Below are positions 19,844-29,188 of a DNA stretch of 64,000 nt, one piece after another; the first letter of the stretch is position 1, and each line of letters starts with the position of its first letter. The DNA is taken from positions 1 through 64,000 of the forward strand of contig NZ_FPAH01000013.1 in assembly GCF_900116345.1 (NCBI RefSeq), read 5' to 3'. The notes below the pieces were generated by a model. It saw only the letters and a program-made list of their open reading frames with translations. It was not told the origin of the DNA and ran no database searches. The DNA comes from Succinivibrio dextrinosolvens (GTDB lineage: Bacteria > Pseudomonadota > Gammaproteobacteria > Enterobacterales > Succinivibrionaceae). A program made the position numbers and the translations under genes.

Positions 19844-21418
19844 TTGAAATACGTTTTTACAGAAGCAACCGAAGAAGCTCAGAATGCAGCTGATGCCATT
19901 GTTGAGCTTGAATATCAGGATTTACTTCCTGTTATTGAAAGAAAAGATTTCAAAGATACAAGTGAATTTAAACCTCGCTCCTTTGCCAAGCTTCAGTTAA
20001 GAGCCAGAAATGCTGTAAAAGAGCTTATCAACAATCCTTACTCCAAGATTCTGATGCTATGTGGCAGTTCAAGAGTAAATACTATTGAGATTGCCCATGA
20101 ATTGGTTTCTGAACTTGCAGGAGAGGAACCTACCATAGCCTATGCTCCAACCAAATTTGAATTCTTCGGCAATGACAAGGTTGACGGTGTTCTGACCTCT
20201 AAAGGCTACGTCATAATGCCTTGTTCTCATCTTTTAGATCATCCTAAATGGCTGAATATGTCAGATGCCTGCATAGCTCAGAATGACGGGTTGAAACTGA
20301 TTCTATGCGGTGATGCTACCGAATGCGCATCTCTACAGATGATCTGGCCTTCACTTGATAATGTTCTTCGTTCTGATATTGTCATGGAATTTCCTATCGC
20401 TGGCGGAGTAGAGCTTATGTCTTCACTCGTGGCAAGCTATGTGTCAAAGTATAGGCTTCAGAACTTTTCTCAGGATGCAATAGAGCTTCTGTGCATCTGG
20501 TCCTCAAGACAGTCTGGGGATAGAAGATGGCTTGGTATTCCCGAGATAAGACTGTGCACACTTGTTATTGCTGCTAATCGTTATGCAAAAGGTAATACCG
20601 TAGATAACCTTGCGGTATTAAAAGCCATTGCTGCTGAAGATTACCGTATCAACTATTTTGCTGAACTTGAATTAAGAAATCATCGAGACAATCAGATCCT
20701 GCTTGCTACCGAGGGTGAGGAAGTTGGGCAGATCAACGGTCTGAGTGTTATTGAGACTGCCGGTACCTCCTATGAATATGGGGAGCCGGTCAGAATCACT
20801 GCAACCTTAAGAGCCGGCGGTGAGGGTGATGTTATTGATATTGAGCGCAAGGCAGAACTTGCGGGGCAGATCCATGCCAAGGCCATGATGATTATCAATG
20901 GTTTTCTTTCAAATGAATTTGGAGCAGAACAACCTCTGCCCGTATCTGCAAGTTTGGTATTTGAACAGTCCTATAGTGAGATTGATGGCGACTCTGCTTC
21001 CTTAACCGGTCTTTGTGCGGTTATTTCAGCCTTATCTGACTTACCTATTCGTCAGGACCTTGCTGTAACCGGTGCTGTTGATCAGTTCGGTGATGTTCAG
21101 CCTGTTGGCGGTGTTAATGAAAAGATCGAAGGCTTCTTTAAGATCTGCCGTCTGCATGGTCTTACAGGAACTCAGGGCGTGATTATTCCTGCTTCATGTG
21201 TTGATCAGTTAGTATTGAGAAGCTCTGTAATCTCAGCTGTTAAAGAAGGAAAGTTCCATATCTATGTTGTTTCTCATGTAACCGGAGCTGCCAAGCTTCT
21301 GCTAAAGACTCCATGGGGCGATAGTTCTATTGAGAATTCTATCTGCTCTAAGATATGTACAAGACTGGATGAGATTGGTAATGGGAAGAATCCTCGTCCA
21401 TGGTGGAAGTTCTTTTAA
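19844..21418 (+). CDS. Lon-like serine protease, LonH/YcbZ type
   Basis: A 524-residue protein starting at TTG (TAGGTAG lies about 8 bases upstream). The C-terminal 220 residues are a Lon protease domain very similar to E. coli YcbZ (LonH): EQSYSEIDGDSASLTG holds the catalytic Ser and GGVNEKIEGFF the Lys. The N-terminal half occupies the ATPase position but shows no Walker A motif (MLCGSSRVNTIEIAHE where GxxxxGK would be) and no Walker B, as in YcbZ. ATP-dependent unfolding is therefore doubtful. It lies 14 bases after tamB in the same direction, so it is probably the third gene of a tamAB operon; E. coli keeps these genes apart. Confidence 0.85.
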   Translation: MKYVFTEATEEAQNAADAIVELEYQDLLPVIERKDFKDTSEFKPRSFAKLQLRARNAVKELINNPYSKILMLCGSSRVNTIEIAHELVSELAGEEPTIAYAPTKFEFFGNDKVDGVLTSKGYVIMPCSHLLDHPKWLNMSDACIAQNDGLKLILCGDATECASLQMIWPSLDNVLRSDIVMEFPIAGGVELMSSLVASYVSKYRLQNFSQDAIELLCIWSSRQSGDRRWLGIPEIRLCTLVIAANRYAKGNTVDNLAVLKAIAAEDYRINYFAELELRNHRDNQILLATEGEEVGQINGLSVIETAGTSYEYGEPVRITATLRAGGEGDVIDIERKAELAGQIHAKAMMIINGFLSNEFGAEQPLPVSASLVFEQSYSEIDGDSASLTGLCAVISALSDLPIRQDLAVTGAVDQFGDVQPVGGVNEKIEGFFKICRLHGLTGTQGVIIPASCVDQLVLRSSVISAVKEGKFHIYVVSHVTGAAKLLLKTPWGDSSIENSICSKICTRLDEIGNGKNPRPWWKFF

Positions 21419-21428
21419 AATACTTAAA

Positions 21429-21450
21429 GAGTCTTCTTTTCTGAAGACTC
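21429..21450 (+). terminator. Hairpin between lonH and yajL
   Basis: Perfect 8-bp stem GAGTCTTC/GAAGACTC with a 6-base loop between two convergent genes. The T content after it is low (CCTTGAAAA), so it may act as a weak or assisted terminator. Confidence 0.55.
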
Positions 21451-21494
21451 CTTGAAAATGATAGTATATTAATAGTATTTAAATACAAGAATAA

Positions 21495-22049
21495 CTATTC
21501 AATAACCAGTAGATCTCTTGCAATCTTGGTAGATACTTCCTCTCCAGCTAAAGCTTTCAGCATTTCAAGTCCGAATGCAATTGCATAATGAGCAGATCTT
21601 GCCGTTATGATTTTTCCATCCTCAGATACGGAGACTCCCTGTTTGCTGAAGTTCTTACCGCATTCACAGCCTGGATAGCAGGAGGCTGTAGTCTTATCAT
21701 CAATGAGTCCGTGAGAGTAAAGCACAACTCCAGGGGCTGCACAGATAGCTCCGATAAGCTTTCCTTTTGACTTCTGTTTTTTTAGCAGGTCGATAACCTT
21801 GTCATTCTGAGCCATGTTTCTGGTACCAGGACCGCCAGGAACAACGATCAGATCATATTCCCCCTCAAGTTCATCTATATTGGTGTCACATACAGCGACT
21901 GTTCCATGGGCTAAAGCAACCATTCTTGAGCTCTCATCTGTAACAGCGGCTGTGGTAATTTTTACTCCTCCTCTATGCAGTACATCCAAAGCAGCTGTAA
22001 CCTCGATATCTTCTGTTCCGTTTGTGTATAAAATTAAAGCTGTTTTCAT
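21495..22049 (-). CDS. yajL: DJ-1/PfpI family protein, YajL-like
   Basis: A 184-residue DJ-1 superfamily protein. The nucleophile elbow AICAAPGVVL holds the reactive Cys near residue 106, and an acidic residue (Glu in NIDELEGEYD) and the His near the C-terminal ARSAHYAIAFG fit the YajL group. These proteins are proposed glyoxalase/deglycase or oxidative-stress chaperones; the biochemical role is debated. The ATG (22047-22049) gives the standard N-terminus MKTALILYTNGTEDIE. The gene is convergent with lonH and divergent from the bcsE-like gene. Confidence 0.85.
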   Translation of the reverse strand: MKTALILYTNGTEDIEVTAALDVLHRGGVKITTAAVTDESSRMVALAHGTVAVCDTNIDELEGEYDLIVVPGGPGTRNMAQNDKVIDLLKKQKSKGKLIGAICAAPGVVLYSHGLIDDKTTASCYPGCECGKNFSKQGVSVSEDGKIITARSAHYAIAFGLEMLKALAGEEVSTKIARDLLVIE

Positions 22050-22082
22050 AATGGTATCCTTACCTGTTTATAGGGATTATTA

Positions 22083-22127
22083 TTTTTCGTACTAATACAT
22101 TGTGCACCAATACGAAAAATTTTTTTT
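22083..22127 (+). promoter_or_regulatory. Hairpin with T-run ahead of the bcsE-like gene
   Basis: TTTTTCGTA (22083-22091) and TACGAAAAA (22111-22119) form a 9-bp stem, followed by eight T up to 22127. It lies 117 bases before the bcsE-like start in the same direction, and no gene ends before it on this strand, so it may attenuate the bcsEF leader. It could also be a chance AT-rich fold. Confidence 0.4.
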
Positions 22128-22244
22128 GTTCTACCTTCAAAATTATCTGAATTGACATTTCATTTTTACAAAGATTCTCTGAAAAATCTCTATTTATCAT
22201 CTACTCTTAGATAGAGTGTTTGTTTATTTTTCAAAGGTCAGCCT

Positions 22245-23747
22245 ATGTATCTTGGCATACAGAATCTTGTTATGGAGCTTCAGGAGCTGCAGAACGGAAG
22301 TGTTTCCTATGTGGCCTGTGCTAACCGTAATATAGCAATAAACGTGGCTTTGTCATGTCTGTATCATAATTCAAGCGTATCCTATCACCGCTACTTTGTT
22401 GTCAGTGACGTGGATAGGGAAGAGTTCTTTATTCAGGGCTATGATCTTGATTATCTTCTTAGAATTGATGCTGAAGTCTTTGTAAATAAGAACAGAAACA
22501 ACCTGTTAAAAACTCTGGTCAATGATTTTAAATTCATGAAGATGACCAGGGAGAACTCTTTTATCATTGTTCTTTTTGATGAGATTTCCCTTCTGCCTTA
22601 TGAAGGAAAGGAACTTGATAAGCTTTTATCCAAGTTCTCTATCTTTGCCTCCAGATTCAATACCGCAATGCTGTTTATAAGTTTCGGTGAACATCCGGAT
22701 ATGCTTATTAAAAAGATAGCCAAGAAAAGTCATTACATCTCCGGTCTTGCGGTTCTAGGCTATGACGGACCTGAACTGAAGCTTGATACCAAGATGTGGA
22801 GAAACAATGAAGGTGTTTTCTCCCATGGCGAATCCTTATTAAAGCTAGGTCCAAAGGGCTATGAGTTTAAGATTGACAACAACAGTGTAGATAATGCCAT
22901 CGACAATTCAATCTGCTATACCCATGTGGATGCGTTGGAAATAGACAAATCTCTGTTCAATTCAATTCATTTTTACAATTCTAATGATGATCTGTTTGAG
23001 GATGCTTCAAAAAAGGCTATTGCCGCAACCCTGATCTTCTGTTTGTCATCCAAAGAGCAGGTGGATTTTCTTGGAAAACATATTTATGAGCTCAGATCCC
23101 GACGCGGAAATTTCCTAAAGATTATCATTATTGAGAAGGTTCCTAAGGTTGAATCCTGCGTAAGAGCATTCTTCCTTGAGTGCGGTACGAATTTTATCTT
23201 TGAGTCAACTTCAAACAGTGACTATATAAATGCCATGCTGCCTTCACTCAAATCTATGTCTCTCACCAGATCTCTCAATCCATCCTTTGAGAATATAGTG
23301 GAGTCCTATCATCTTGTAGCTAAGGAAGAGAACGGCTTTTTATATCCTGATGTCTTTGTGAATAAGATTTACTCGATAGTAAGTATGCATATCAATGACG
23401 AGAATATTAAGGCTTGTCTTCTGATCCTCTCGCCAAAGGATGAGATTTCAATTGATGAGTGTATTCTAAGATTCTCTCCAAAGCATGGCGGAGACTACTG
23501 CACAGCGATTAACAATGAACTATATGTCTTTGTACCTCATTACGTTGAGAACTCCTTCCCTGAAATCTTTGGACAGGTATTAGGCAGTACCTCAATCGAT
23601 CTCTTTAAGGCAAACAGGATTATTTCCAAGAAGAATCTGATCTTGGATGAGCTGATTGATATCAAGAACAATGATCGCATCTCTCGCTCTGATGAAGAGT
23701 TTGCCGATAAGATTGTAAAAGAACACAGTCTGTATAAACTCAGTTAG
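22245..23747 (+). CDS. bcsE: BcsE-like cellulose-secretion regulator (GIL domain)
   Basis: A 500-residue protein recognised by its C-terminal half. IYELRSRRGNFLKIIIIE, FFLECGTNFIF, the stretch around ACLLILSPKDEISIDECIL and the ending LFKANRIISKK follow E. coli BcsE region by region. In enterobacteria BcsE is a cytoplasmic c-di-GMP sensor recruited to the membrane by BcsF to boost cellulose secretion. The position of the known RxGD motif (415-418 in E. coli) reads HGGD here (His414-Asp417), and the region matching the second motif, RATD, also lacks its Arg and Asp. Canonical c-di-GMP binding is therefore in doubt. bcsF follows after 8 bases. No bcsG, bcsA or bcsQ lies nearby. The alignment is from memory, so homology is likely rather than proven. 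Confidence 0.72.
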   Translation: MYLGIQNLVMELQELQNGSVSYVACANRNIAINVALSCLYHNSSVSYHRYFVVSDVDREEFFIQGYDLDYLLRIDAEVFVNKNRNNLLKTLVNDFKFMKMTRENSFIIVLFDEISLLPYEGKELDKLLSKFSIFASRFNTAMLFISFGEHPDMLIKKIAKKSHYISGLAVLGYDGPELKLDTKMWRNNEGVFSHGESLLKLGPKGYEFKIDNNSVDNAIDNSICYTHVDALEIDKSLFNSIHFYNSNDDLFEDASKKAIAATLIFCLSSKEQVDFLGKHIYELRSRRGNFLKIIIIEKVPKVESCVRAFFLECGTNFIFESTSNSDYINAMLPSLKSMSLTRSLNPSFENIVESYHLVAKEENGFLYPDVFVNKIYSIVSMHINDENIKACLLILSPKDEISIDECILRFSPKHGGDYCTAINNELYVFVPHYVENSFPEIFGQVLGSTSIDLFKANRIISKKNLILDELIDIKNNDRISRSDEEFADKIVKEHSLYKLS

Positions 23748-23755
23748 GAGGAAGT

Positions 23756-23950
23756 ATGGAATCGATTGTTATTGAAAAGGAAGTCCTGCTGGTTATTATC
23801 GTCTGTGCTGTAATGTTTGTGCCTTTAGGCTTCTATGTTCGCGACAATTTCTACCGTATGAAGCTTTTCTTCAGAATCGCTCCTAATCTTCGTTCAAATC
23901 TGAAATCCAAGGGGAGTTTCAGGGATTATCTTAATAGCGGAAAAAACTAA
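23756..23950 (+). CDS. bcsF: BcsF-like small membrane protein
   Basis: A 64-residue protein with one N-terminal membrane segment (about residues 9-28, VLLVIIVCAVMFVPLGFYV) and a basic cytoplasmic tail. E. coli BcsF is 63 residues, also with IIVVCALIFFPLGY near its start, which matches in position and character. BcsF anchors BcsE at the inner membrane. The ATG has a consensus AGGAGG upstream and lies 8 bases after the bcsE-like stop, so the two are one operon. Its presence supports the BcsE call next door. Confidence 0.75.
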   Translation: MESIVIEKEVLLVIIVCAVMFVPLGFYVRDNFYRMKLFFRIAPNLRSNLKSKGSFRDYLNSGKN

Positions 23951-24038
23951 AAAAGCCTAGAATGGCTTATATATCAAATCCTGCCTATGTTTGTGTTCTT
24001 TTGAGCATAAATTCTGAAATTATTTTTCTTTTTAAGTG

Positions 24039-24067
24039 TTGACAGTATAGTGATCTGCCTCTATAAT
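24039..24067 (+). promoter_or_regulatory. Near-consensus sigma70 promoter of the tRNA-Asn pair
   Basis: Consensus -35 TTGACA (24039-24044) and consensus -10 TATAAT (24062-24067) with a 17-base spacer. The first tRNA begins 43 bases after the -10 box. Confidence 0.92.
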
Positions 24068-24110
24068 GACACACGTTTTCACGACAGGGTGAAAACAAAA
24101 TATGAGGCGT

Positions 24111-24186
24111 TCCTCCTTAGTTCAGTCGGTAGAACGGCGGACTGTTAATCCGTATGTCGCAGGTTCGAGTCCCGCAGGAGGAGCCA
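24111..24186 (+). tRNA. tRNA-Asn (GTT), copy 1
   Basis: A 76-base cloverleaf: acceptor TCCTCCT/AGGAGGA, anticodon stem-loop with GTT (CTGTTAA loop), T-arm GGTTCGAGTCC, discriminator G and encoded CCA. Identical to the second copy 25 bases downstream. Confidence 0.97.
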
Positions 24187-24211
24187 ATCAAAAAAAATAA
24201 ATGCTAGGTAT

Positions 24212-24287
24212 TCCTCCTTAGTTCAGTCGGTAGAACGGCGGACTGTTAATCCGTATGTCGCAGGTTCGAGTCCCGCAGGAGGAGCCA
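24212..24287 (+). tRNA. tRNA-Asn (GTT), copy 2
   Basis: Base-for-base duplicate of the upstream tRNA-Asn, with anticodon GTT and encoded CCA. Both copies share one promoter and one terminator, so they are cut from a common precursor. Confidence 0.97.
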
Positions 24288-24295
24288 CGCACAGA

Positions 24296-24317
24296 GCAAC
24301 CTTAGGTTGCTTTTTTT
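24296..24317 (+). terminator. Terminator of the tRNA-Asn operon
   Basis: Stem GCAACC/GGTTGC with a 3-base loop, followed by seven T, 8 bases after the second tRNA. Confidence 0.92.
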
Positions 24318-24450
24318 ATTTCTGCACCAGATAAAATTTCTCTTCGTTTCCATTTCTCATAAATTTCTTTTAGTGATAGCATTAGTTTCATTGTATTAGT
24401 CAGCTGATGGCTGTTCTGCCATTCTAAATAATCTTACCGGTTTGTATTTT

Positions 24451-26496
<2,046 letters not shown>

Positions 26497-26506
26497 GAGG
26501 AAAGGA

Positions 26507-26535
26507 CTGAAACACTCTTTTCTCGAGTGTTTCAG
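26507..26535. terminator. Convergent hairpin between uvrB and the YgfB-like gene
   Basis: Perfect 11-bp stem CTGAAACACTC/GAGTGTTTCAG with a 7-base loop, placed between two converging genes. T tails are weak on both sides (TCCTTTCC on the minus strand). Confidence 0.6.
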
Positions 26536-26544
26536 CTGTCCGAA

Positions 26545-27066
26545 TTACTGGTTTTTCTGATAGGTTCTGGTCAGAACATCCAGCATAAACTCTAGAACAT
26601 TTTTGAGATCTTCTTCATCAAGCTCTGCATCGGTATCAACTCTAGAGACCTCAGAGATGGTTGCAAGATCAGCCAGAAGATCTTTATCCTTGATTTTCTC
26701 CATGGTTCCATCGGCAGCATTGATGCTCAGACCTAAGGACAGTCCGTAAGATAAATCTGCTAAAACCTGAAGTCTGGTTTTCTTATCAACATCAGCACCA
26801 GGCATTGCAAATAAATCCTCATCTGCATTTTCAAGCTTTGACTCAGAATCCATTGCCAGGTTTGTCATAGCTGCAACCACTGCACCTGGCAGAGGCTCTC
26901 CGTCATTTAAAAGATTTGAAAAAATGGAGTTGAATACTCTATTGCCAGGTGTGATTCCCTTGGCCATTGCTCCTAACATTAGGGCGTACCACTGAAAGTG
27001 ATTGTCATTGATACCTGCTTCAGTCAAATCAGACTTAATCTTTGTATATAAATCTTTATCTGCCAT
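26545..27066 (-). CDS. UPF0149 (YgfB/YecA-type) protein
   Basis: A 173-residue acidic, helical protein. The ATG at 27064-27066 is chosen since GAGAAAG lies upstream; a longer frame from a TTG at 27117 would overlap the lipoprotein stop. The layout matches E. coli YgfB: an early motif around MLGAMAKGI, a middle NDGEPLPGAVV, then LADLSYGLSLGLSI (YgfB has WVNHFLLGLGV), and an acidic end DEEDLKNVLEFMLDVLTRTY. YgfB has been tied to transcription of ampDh3 in Pseudomonas; in most bacteria its role is unknown. It follows a small lipoprotein gene on the same strand, probably in one operon. Confidence 0.65.
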   Translation of the reverse strand: MADKDLYTKIKSDLTEAGINDNHFQWYALMLGAMAKGITPGNRVFNSIFSNLLNDGEPLPGAVVAAMTNLAMDSESKLENADEDLFAMPGADVDKKTRLQVLADLSYGLSLGLSINAADGTMEKIKDKDLLADLATISEVSRVDTDAELDEEDLKNVLEFMLDVLTRTYQKNQ

Positions 27067-27113
27067 AATCTTTCTCAACTTAATATAAAAGTCACCGAGA
27101 AATCTGTCTTTTC

Positions 27114-27377
27114 TCAATGACTTCTGACAATTTCATCTAGAACATAGATTCCTGTATAAAAAACTGCACCTGCTCCGACATAAAGGTAGTAGGCGATACC
27201 TTTGCTCTCATCAGTCTCTTTGCTTTTGGAGTCTAAGTTTTGCTCTGTATCCGCTGTTTCAACTTCTGCTGGTTTTAATAGCTCTGCTCTGACAGGATCA
27301 TCCTGTTTTTTTTGTGAAGAGGCACAGCCTGTAATAAAGTACAGACACAGAACTAACGTAGTGATTGTTTTTGTCAT
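27114..27377 (-). CDS. Small predicted lipoprotein
   Basis: An 87-residue protein with a lipoprotein signal: MTKTITTLVLCLYFITGC with lipobox ITGC (Cys18), followed by Ala-Ser-Ser, so outer-membrane sorting is likely. The mature part is short, charged and probably disordered (about residues 25-62), then has a hydrophobic segment, IAYYLYVGAGAVFYTGIYVL, near the C-terminus that could insert in a membrane. I recognise no family. It sits just upstream of the YgfB-like gene on the same strand. Confidence 0.65.
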   Translation of the reverse strand: MTKTITTLVLCLYFITGCASSQKKQDDPVRAELLKPAEVETADTEQNLDSKSKETDESKGIAYYLYVGAGAVFYTGIYVLDEIVRSH

Positions 27378-27603
27378 CTGCAGTAACTTTTTTTCATAAA
27401 TACCCTAAATCTGAATACCAAAAATGGCTTTTTTATCTGTTTTATTAAACAAAATAGAGTTAAGAAACAGAATGTAATGTTATTTTTTTTTATAAATTCA
27501 AATTTTTTAAAAAATTATATTATAATTAGTCAAAATTTTTTAGCACCAATGTGGGAAAAATCCTCAGTTCGGTGTATCGCTTTTTCAAAAATGGAATTTA
27601 AAA

Positions 27604-28407
27604 ATGCATCCAATGCTTAACATTGCAGTTCGTGCTGCACGTGCTGCTGGTAACTTAATTGCACGCAATATTGGCCAGCAAGATACTTTTGAAGTTGCAA
27701 CAAAGAATAAAGATGATTTGGTTACAAGCATTGATAAACAGTGTGAAAAAGTAATTGTTGACACTTTATTAAAGGCTTTCCGTGACCATGGCATTATTGC
27801 TGAAGAAGGTGGTGTTCAGGGTAACCCTGATTCAGAATACCAGTGGATTATTGATCCAATCGACGGAACCACAAACTTCGTGCAGGGTATTGGTCACTGC
27901 GCAGTTTCAATTGCATTAAGACACAATGGCAAGACTGAAATTGGTGTTGTATTTGATCCAATGTTAAATGAGATGTTCACTGCAGCTCGTGGAAGTGGAG
28001 CATTTTTAAATGGCCGCAGAATCCGTGTTGGTTCACGTGATTCTTTAGACGGTGCTATTATTGGTACCGCTTTCCCAACAAGATACCGTGACAGAATGCA
28101 CGCTTATCTTGAACTATTCTCCCGTTTAATTTCAAACTGTGCTGATGTTCGCCGTATGGGCGCAGCAAGCTTAGATCTGTGCTACGTAGCCTGTGGTCGT
28201 TTTGACGGCTACCTAGAGCAGGGCTTAAAGGCTTGGGATTTTTCAGCAGGTGATCTGATTCTGCGTGAGGCTGGCGGTATTGTTACCGACTTTATGGGCG
28301 AGCCTAACTACGTTAAGAGCGGAAACGTTGTATCAGGTAATCCTAAGGTTCTAAGAGCACTTCTTCAGGTTTGTGACGTTCAGAACCTACCTGCAATTCT
28401 AAAATAA
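27604..28407 (+). CDS. suhB: Inositol-1-monophosphatase, SuhB
   Basis: A 267-residue member of the inositol monophosphatase family, with the same length and N-terminus (MHPMLNIAVRAAR) as E. coli SuhB. Metal and substrate motifs are intact: EEGG (first metal ligand), IDPIDGTTNFVQG, and WDFSAGDLILREAGG near the C-terminus. E. coli SuhB also joins the rRNA antitermination complex with NusA. The gene is monocistronic, with an AT-rich leader containing a TATAAT box about 80 bases upstream and a strong terminator after it. Confidence 0.95.
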   Translation: MHPMLNIAVRAARAAGNLIARNIGQQDTFEVATKNKDDLVTSIDKQCEKVIVDTLLKAFRDHGIIAEEGGVQGNPDSEYQWIIDPIDGTTNFVQGIGHCAVSIALRHNGKTEIGVVFDPMLNEMFTAARGSGAFLNGRRIRVGSRDSLDGAIIGTAFPTRYRDRMHAYLELFSRLISNCADVRRMGAASLDLCYVACGRFDGYLEQGLKAWDFSAGDLILREAGGIVTDFMGEPNYVKSGNVVSGNPKVLRALLQVCDVQNLPAILK

Positions 28408-28414
28408 TTCCTAC

Positions 28415-28442
28415 AAAATTGCGCCTAACTAGGCGCAATTTT
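28415..28442 (+). terminator. Terminator of suhB
   Basis: Perfect 12-bp stem AAAATTGCGCCT/AGGCGCAATTTT with a 4-base loop, beginning 8 bases after the suhB stop. The stem itself ends in T4, and the A4 on the other side makes it usable in both directions. Confidence 0.85.
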
Positions 28443-28489
28443 ACAATTTTCATAAAAAAACAGGCAGCTATTTCTGAACTTGTTTGGAA

Positions 28490-29188
28490 TTATGATCTTT
28501 CTGCAACTGGTCCTACGGTAGCTCGTTTATTCCCAAACAGATCTTTTAGCTGAGCTAAGAATACTTCTGCAGTTGCAAGAGAGTCTACCAGAGCATTATG
28601 TGCTTCATAGGCAGGAAAGCCTCGTTTCTCTCGTATGGATACCAGCCTTACATCAGGATTAGGTTCACTTCGTCTCAGATTCTTCTCAATTGACATGGTG
28701 TCAAAGACAATAAATGGCAGGGGATCTTTTTCCTCAAGGCCTAAGGTCTTTTTAATGAAATTCATCTCAATGTATTTGCAGTGAACAAGTACGATGCCTC
28801 CTGAGATTTTTTCTAGAAGCTCTACTACGGCCACAACAGGATCTTTTCCGTCAATCAGCTGTTCAGGGGTGATCTGATTGATAACTGCAGAATCCTTTTT
28901 GATGTATTTTGAGTTATTTACGAAATAGTGGAATGAGGTATTAAAGTCAATGGAGTTTCTAACCAGACCGATTCCTCCAATGGATAGAATGTAATTATCC
29001 TTAGGATCAACTCCGGTAGTTTCAAAGTCGATGGAGGTGAATTTGCATTCATCAATAAAGCTATCTGAAGCAGGAAGCTCTCTCTCGTAAAAAGGTCTTA
29101 TTTCATCTGTACATCTTGATGATGACAGGAATTTCTTACACTGTTTACGGTGTTTCTCGATCCTGTCAAATAGCTTTAATATTTCCAT
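28490..29188 (-). CDS. DEDDh-family 3'-5' exonuclease (DnaQ-like)
   Basis: A 232-residue exonuclease of the DnaQ/PolC epsilon superfamily. Motif Exo I is SIDFETTGVDP (near residue 52) and Exo III is HNALVDSLATAEVF (near residue 195), the DEDDh form. About 45 residues precede the domain. Its ATG overlaps the TAA of the upstream CBS/nucleotidyltransferase gene by one base (TAATG), so the two are translationally coupled. The same pairing recurs in other gammaproteobacteria, suggesting linked roles in nucleotide or nucleic-acid metabolism; the true substrate is unknown. It is not the replicative epsilon subunit on context. Confidence 0.85.
   Translation of the reverse strand: MEILKLFDRIEKHRKQCKKFLSSSRCTDEIRPFYERELPASDSFIDECKFTSIDFETTGVDPKDNYILSIGGIGLVRNSIDFNTSFHYFVNNSKYIKKDSAVINQITPEQLIDGKDPVVAVVELLEKISGGIVLVHCKYIEMNFIKKTLGLEEKDPLPFIVFDTMSIEKNLRRSEPNPDVRLVSIREKRGFPAYEAHNALVDSLATAEVFLAQLKDLFGNKRATVGPVAERS

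Noticed and set aside
24318..24450. LexA box upstream of uvrB
   Set aside because: No CTGT-N8-ACAG match; TGGCTGTTCTGCCA is only a partial palindrome of another type.
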